From: a bacterium
GTDB lineage: Bacteria; Bacillota_I; Bacilli_A; RF39; UBA660
Direction: 5' to 3'
Length of the DNA: 8,168 nt
NCBI GenBank assembly: GCA_029012525.1
Contig: JAQXMG010000004.1
Coordinates: 1-8,168 of the forward strand
Both the position numbers and the translations under genes were made by a program. Every line of letters starts with the position of its first letter. Within the stretch, counting starts at the first letter, position 1. The notes beneath the pieces are model-generated. The model did not search any database and was not told where the DNA came from. It saw only the letters and a program-made list of their open reading frames with translations. Below, one piece after another: positions 6,332-8,168 of this stretch.

Positions 6332-7030
6332 TTACTTTCTCAAGATTAAATATTTTTTATTTTTATTAACTATTTTTTCTACTATTTTTCCATGATTTAA
6401 TACAATTATCATATCTGCTATATCTTTTATTTTTTCATTATGAGTTATAAGAATTATCGTTGTTTGATATTTCTTGTTTATTTCATTTAAAAGTTCTAAT
6501 ATTTTTTCAGTTGAATATTTATCAAGAGAACCTGTTGGTTCATCTAAAAATAGAATTTTAGGATTTTTAACTATTGCTCTTGCTATTGCAACACGTTGTC
6601 TTTCTCCACCAGATAAACTTTTCGGATATTTATATTTTAAATTATCAAGATTTGTTAATTTTATTATTTCATTTATATTAAGAGGATTATTTGATAAATA
6701 GCTTCCCATCTTTATATTTTGATAAACATTTAAAAAAGAAATTAAATTAGGATTTTGAAAAACAAATGATAAATTTTCTCTTCTGAATTTCATCACTTCA
6801 ATTTCAGTTAAATTATCAATTCTTACTTTATCTACTATTATTTCTCCAGATGATGGTGTTATAATTCCTGATAACATATTAATAAAGGTAGTTTTTCCAC
6901 TTCCTGATTCTCCTAAAACAACAACTATCATTGATTTTTTTATCTTTAAACTAACATTATTAATAACATTAGTGATTTGTTTATTTTTTGTATAAGATTT
7001 GCTAATATTTTTAACATCAATTATATTCAA
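6332..7030 (-). CDS. ABC transporter ATPase, MacB/LolD-like (first ATPase of the operon)
   Basis: A 232-residue ATP-binding subunit with Walker A GESGSGKT (40-47), Q-loop FQN (Gln 92), signature LSGGERQ (139-145), Walker B ILFLDEP (159-165), D-loop GSLD and H-loop THN (His 197). All catalytic residues are present, as in the MacB/LolD group that works with FtsX-type permeases. A basic tail (KNKKYLILRK) follows the core. The start is a TTG at 7030 with AAGGTG five nt upstream. The TTG overlaps the TGA of the sortase gene as TTGA, and no nearby in-frame ATG exists. It lies between the sortase and the permease. Together with the second ATPase it probably forms a heterodimeric motor on the double permease, although two alternative ATPases cannot be excluded. 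Confidence 0.92.
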   Translation of the reverse strand: MNIIDVKNISKSYTKNKQITNVINNVSLKIKKSMIVVVLGESGSGKTTFINMLSGIITPSSGEIIVDKVRIDNLTEIEVMKFRRENLSFVFQNPNLISFLNVYQNIKMGSYLSNNPLNINEIIKLTNLDNLKYKYPKSLSGGERQRVAIARAIVKNPKILFLDEPTGSLDKYSTEKILELLNEINKKYQTTIILITHNEKIKDIADMIIVLNHGKIVEKIVNKNKKYLILRK

Positions 7031-7593
7031 TTTATCACCTTCCCTAAAACTATAAATCTTTTATTTTTACTATAACAAGTAATAAGAGTTAATATTTTAG
7101 AATCATCATAAGATTTAAAATAATCATAGTTATCTAATTCTACAATATCTATTTTAAATACCTTAAAAGTATAAGTTTTTATATAGCTTGTTATTTTTAT
7201 TGCATCACCTATTTTAATTTTTAAAAGTTTAGCAAATACATATTTATTGTTATGACCTGCTAAAATAATATTGCCATAAGGATCATCTAGTAATATAGAT
7301 GATTTATGAAGACCGACAACATTTTTATTTAAAACATCATCGGTTGTTCCATAACTAATTAATTTTTTAATACCAAGTTTTTCTATTTCAATATAACCTA
7401 GATAAGGCTTTGTTAAAATAAGTTCTTCTTGTGATTTTTTATTTTCTTTTTTTTCTTCATCACTTATTTTTAGTTCTTCTATTTTTTCTATTTCTATATT
7501 TTCCACTTTTTTTATAGTAAATATTTTATATATTTCATAACAAGAAATAGTTAAGAATAAGACAAGTAAAAACAAAATAATTTTATTTTTCAT
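7027..7593 (-). CDS. Sortase (class unresolved, class D/A-like)
   Basis: A 188-residue cysteine transpeptidase that should join surface proteins carrying a sorting signal to the cell wall or to one another. It has an N-terminal signal anchor (about 5-27), a charged Lys/Glu-rich stalk (28-60) and the sortase beta-barrel (from about 62). The catalytic residues are visible: His 114 in LAGHNNK, Cys 173 in TLITCYS and Arg 179 in NKRFIVLGK. Only five residues separate Cys and Arg, a short loop compared with typical class A, C and D enzymes, so the class is left open. The gene follows the surface-protein gene with an 11-nt overlap and no clear ribosome site at its ATG, implying coupled translation and a dedicated substrate. 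No C-terminal membrane segment of the class C pilin-polymerase type is present. Confidence 0.92.
   Translation of the reverse strand: MKNKIILFLLVLFLTISCYEIYKIFTIKKVENIEIEKIEELKISDEEKKENKKSQEELILTKPYLGYIEIEKLGIKKLISYGTTDDVLNKNVVGLHKSSILLDDPYGNIILAGHNNKYVFAKLLKIKIGDAIKITSYIKTYTFKVFKIDIVELDNYDYFKSYDDSKILTLITCYSKNKRFIVLGKVIN
7034..7041 (-). promoter_or_regulatory. Ribosome binding site supporting the TTG start of the first ATPase
   Basis: The minus strand reads AAGGTGAT, then AAA, then TTG at 7030. AAGGTGAT is a good match to the 16S 3' end (one base from AAGGAG). It sits within the last codons of the sortase gene, so the TTG overlapping the sortase stop is the likely start. Confidence 0.7.
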
Positions 7594-8168
7594 GCTTTTT
7601 TATTTTTATTATTCTAGTTAAAATAAGTAAAGCAAAAGATATAATAATTATTGTTAAATAATCATAAGAAACATCAGTATTGGGCATTTCTATTTTTTCA
7701 TTTTCCATTGTTATTTCTACAATTTCTTGATCTTCTATTATTGAGAAAGTAATAGGTTTTTTATTTAATATATAACCATATGGAGCACTTACTTCTTCAA
7801 TTTTATAAGAACCTGCGGTAATATTTTCTAATATTATTTTACCTGATTCATCAGTTTTTCCTAAAAATAACACTTCATCAGTATCTAAATAAATTACTTT
7901 AATTAAGGCATCTTTTAATGGTTCTTTACTTTTACTATCAACTTTTAAAAATTTTAAAGTGCCAGTATTTCTTTCATTAGTTATACTAAGTTTTATAAAT
8001 TCTCCATTATCTTTTACTTCAAAATATACTTTTTCATCATTTAATTTATAATATTTAGCTGCTTCTTTTTCTTTTAGATAATACTTTCCAATTTCTAAGT
8101 TTTCTACTAATAAAACACCTAAAGAATCTGTCTTACCTTCATAAATTAAATTATCATCAGTTGTATAG
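7583..8168 (-). CDS. SpaA/Cna-B-repeat wall-anchored surface protein, C-terminal part (5' end outside window)
   Basis: The frame is open from the window edge (first full codon at 8167) to the TAA at 7585-7583, about 194 residues. Two tandem SpaA/Cna-B (prealbumin-like) modules are visible: the end of one (visible residues 1-66) and a full one (about 69-157). The complete module begins GTLKFLKVD and has the GSYKIEEVSAPYGY block. Lys 75, Glu 125 and Asn 156 are candidates for an intramolecular isopeptide bond; Glu 33 and Asn 64 are the equivalents in the first module. A sorting signal ends the protein: MPNTD (161-165), a hydrophobic stretch and the basic tail KIKKHEK. The GTG at 7873 is an internal Val, not a start. 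The protein is probably an adhesin or pilin-like surface protein and the likely substrate of the next-door sortase. Its length and N-terminal domains are unknown. Confidence 0.9.
   Translation of the reverse strand, partial: YTTDDNLIYEGKTDSLGVLLVENLEIGKYYLKEKEAAKYYKLNDEKVYFEVKDNGEFIKLSITNERNTGTLKFLKVDSKSKEPLKDALIKVIYLDTDEVLFLGKTDESGKIILENITAGSYKIEEVSAPYGYILNKKPITFSIIEDQEIVEITMENEKIEMPNTDVSYDYLTIIIISFALLILTRIIKIKKHEK
7586..7687 (-). other. Cell-wall sorting signal with non-canonical MPNTD motif
   Basis: The segment encodes MPNTD (7687-7673), a short polar spacer VSYDY, a hydrophobic stretch (LTIIIISFALLILT) and a basic end (RIIKIKKHEK). This is the three-part layout of an LPxTG signal, but Met replaces Leu and Asp replaces the Gly at which sortase normally cleaves (T-G). 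The GAT codon for Asp differs from a Gly codon by one base (position 7674). Confidence 0.8.

Noticed and set aside
1..8168. Mycoplasma-type code (TGA as Trp), suggested by the extreme A+T content
   Set aside because: TGA ends the transposase, LiaF-like, permease and sortase genes exactly where domains end, and Trp is encoded by TGG throughout.
1..8168. CRISPR array, tRNA or rRNA
   Set aside because: No regularly spaced direct repeats and no recognisable tRNA or rRNA segments were found on either strand by eye.

Overview
The window is strongly A+T-rich and packed with genes. It uses the standard bacterial code: TGG encodes Trp, and TGA is the stop of the transposase, the LiaF-like gene, the permease and the sortase. 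Sortase, SpaA/Cna-B surface protein, LiaF-like, DUF4097, TM2 and AGGAGG-type ribosome sites together point to a low-GC Gram-positive. An uncultured gut member of Bacilli/Erysipelotrichia, or a walled relative of the Mollicutes, would fit. The exact lineage is inference.

Layout. (1) Positions 1-666 hold the 3' part of an ISL3-family insertion sequence on the + strand: the end of the transposase, a terminator-like hairpin and the right terminal repeat. Everything else is on the - strand, so it reads from high to low coordinates. (2) Positions 8168-3245 form a tightly coupled operon. Its order is a SpaA-repeat wall-anchored protein (5' end outside the window, non-canonical MPNTD sorting motif), a sortase, a MacB/LolD-type ABC ATPase, an 817-residue FtsX-type permease and a second ABC ATPase. 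Junctions are overlaps of 11 and 4 nt and gaps of 1 and 5 nt. (3) Positions 3217-2213 form a short unit with its own promoter and terminator: a membrane-anchored thioredoxin-like CPWC protein and a zinc-ribbon/TM2 membrane protein. (4) Positions 2204-670 hold a LiaF-like membrane protein translationally coupled (ATGA) to a DUF4097 beta-solenoid protein. The stop codon of the latter lies in the presumed target duplication of the IS.

How the parts may work together. The whole minus-strand stretch has a cell-envelope theme: a surface adhesin and its sortase, an FtsX-type transporter with two different ATPases, an extracytoplasmic thiol protein, and a LiaF/DUF4097 pair of the kind linked to envelope-stress sensing. 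No regulator (LiaR/LiaS, BceRS or other) lies in the window. The most unusual features are the surface protein-sortase-dual-ATPase transporter operon and the MPNTD sorting signal. No CRISPR array, tRNA, rRNA or recognisable riboswitch was seen. No stretch longer than 300 bases lacks a gene.
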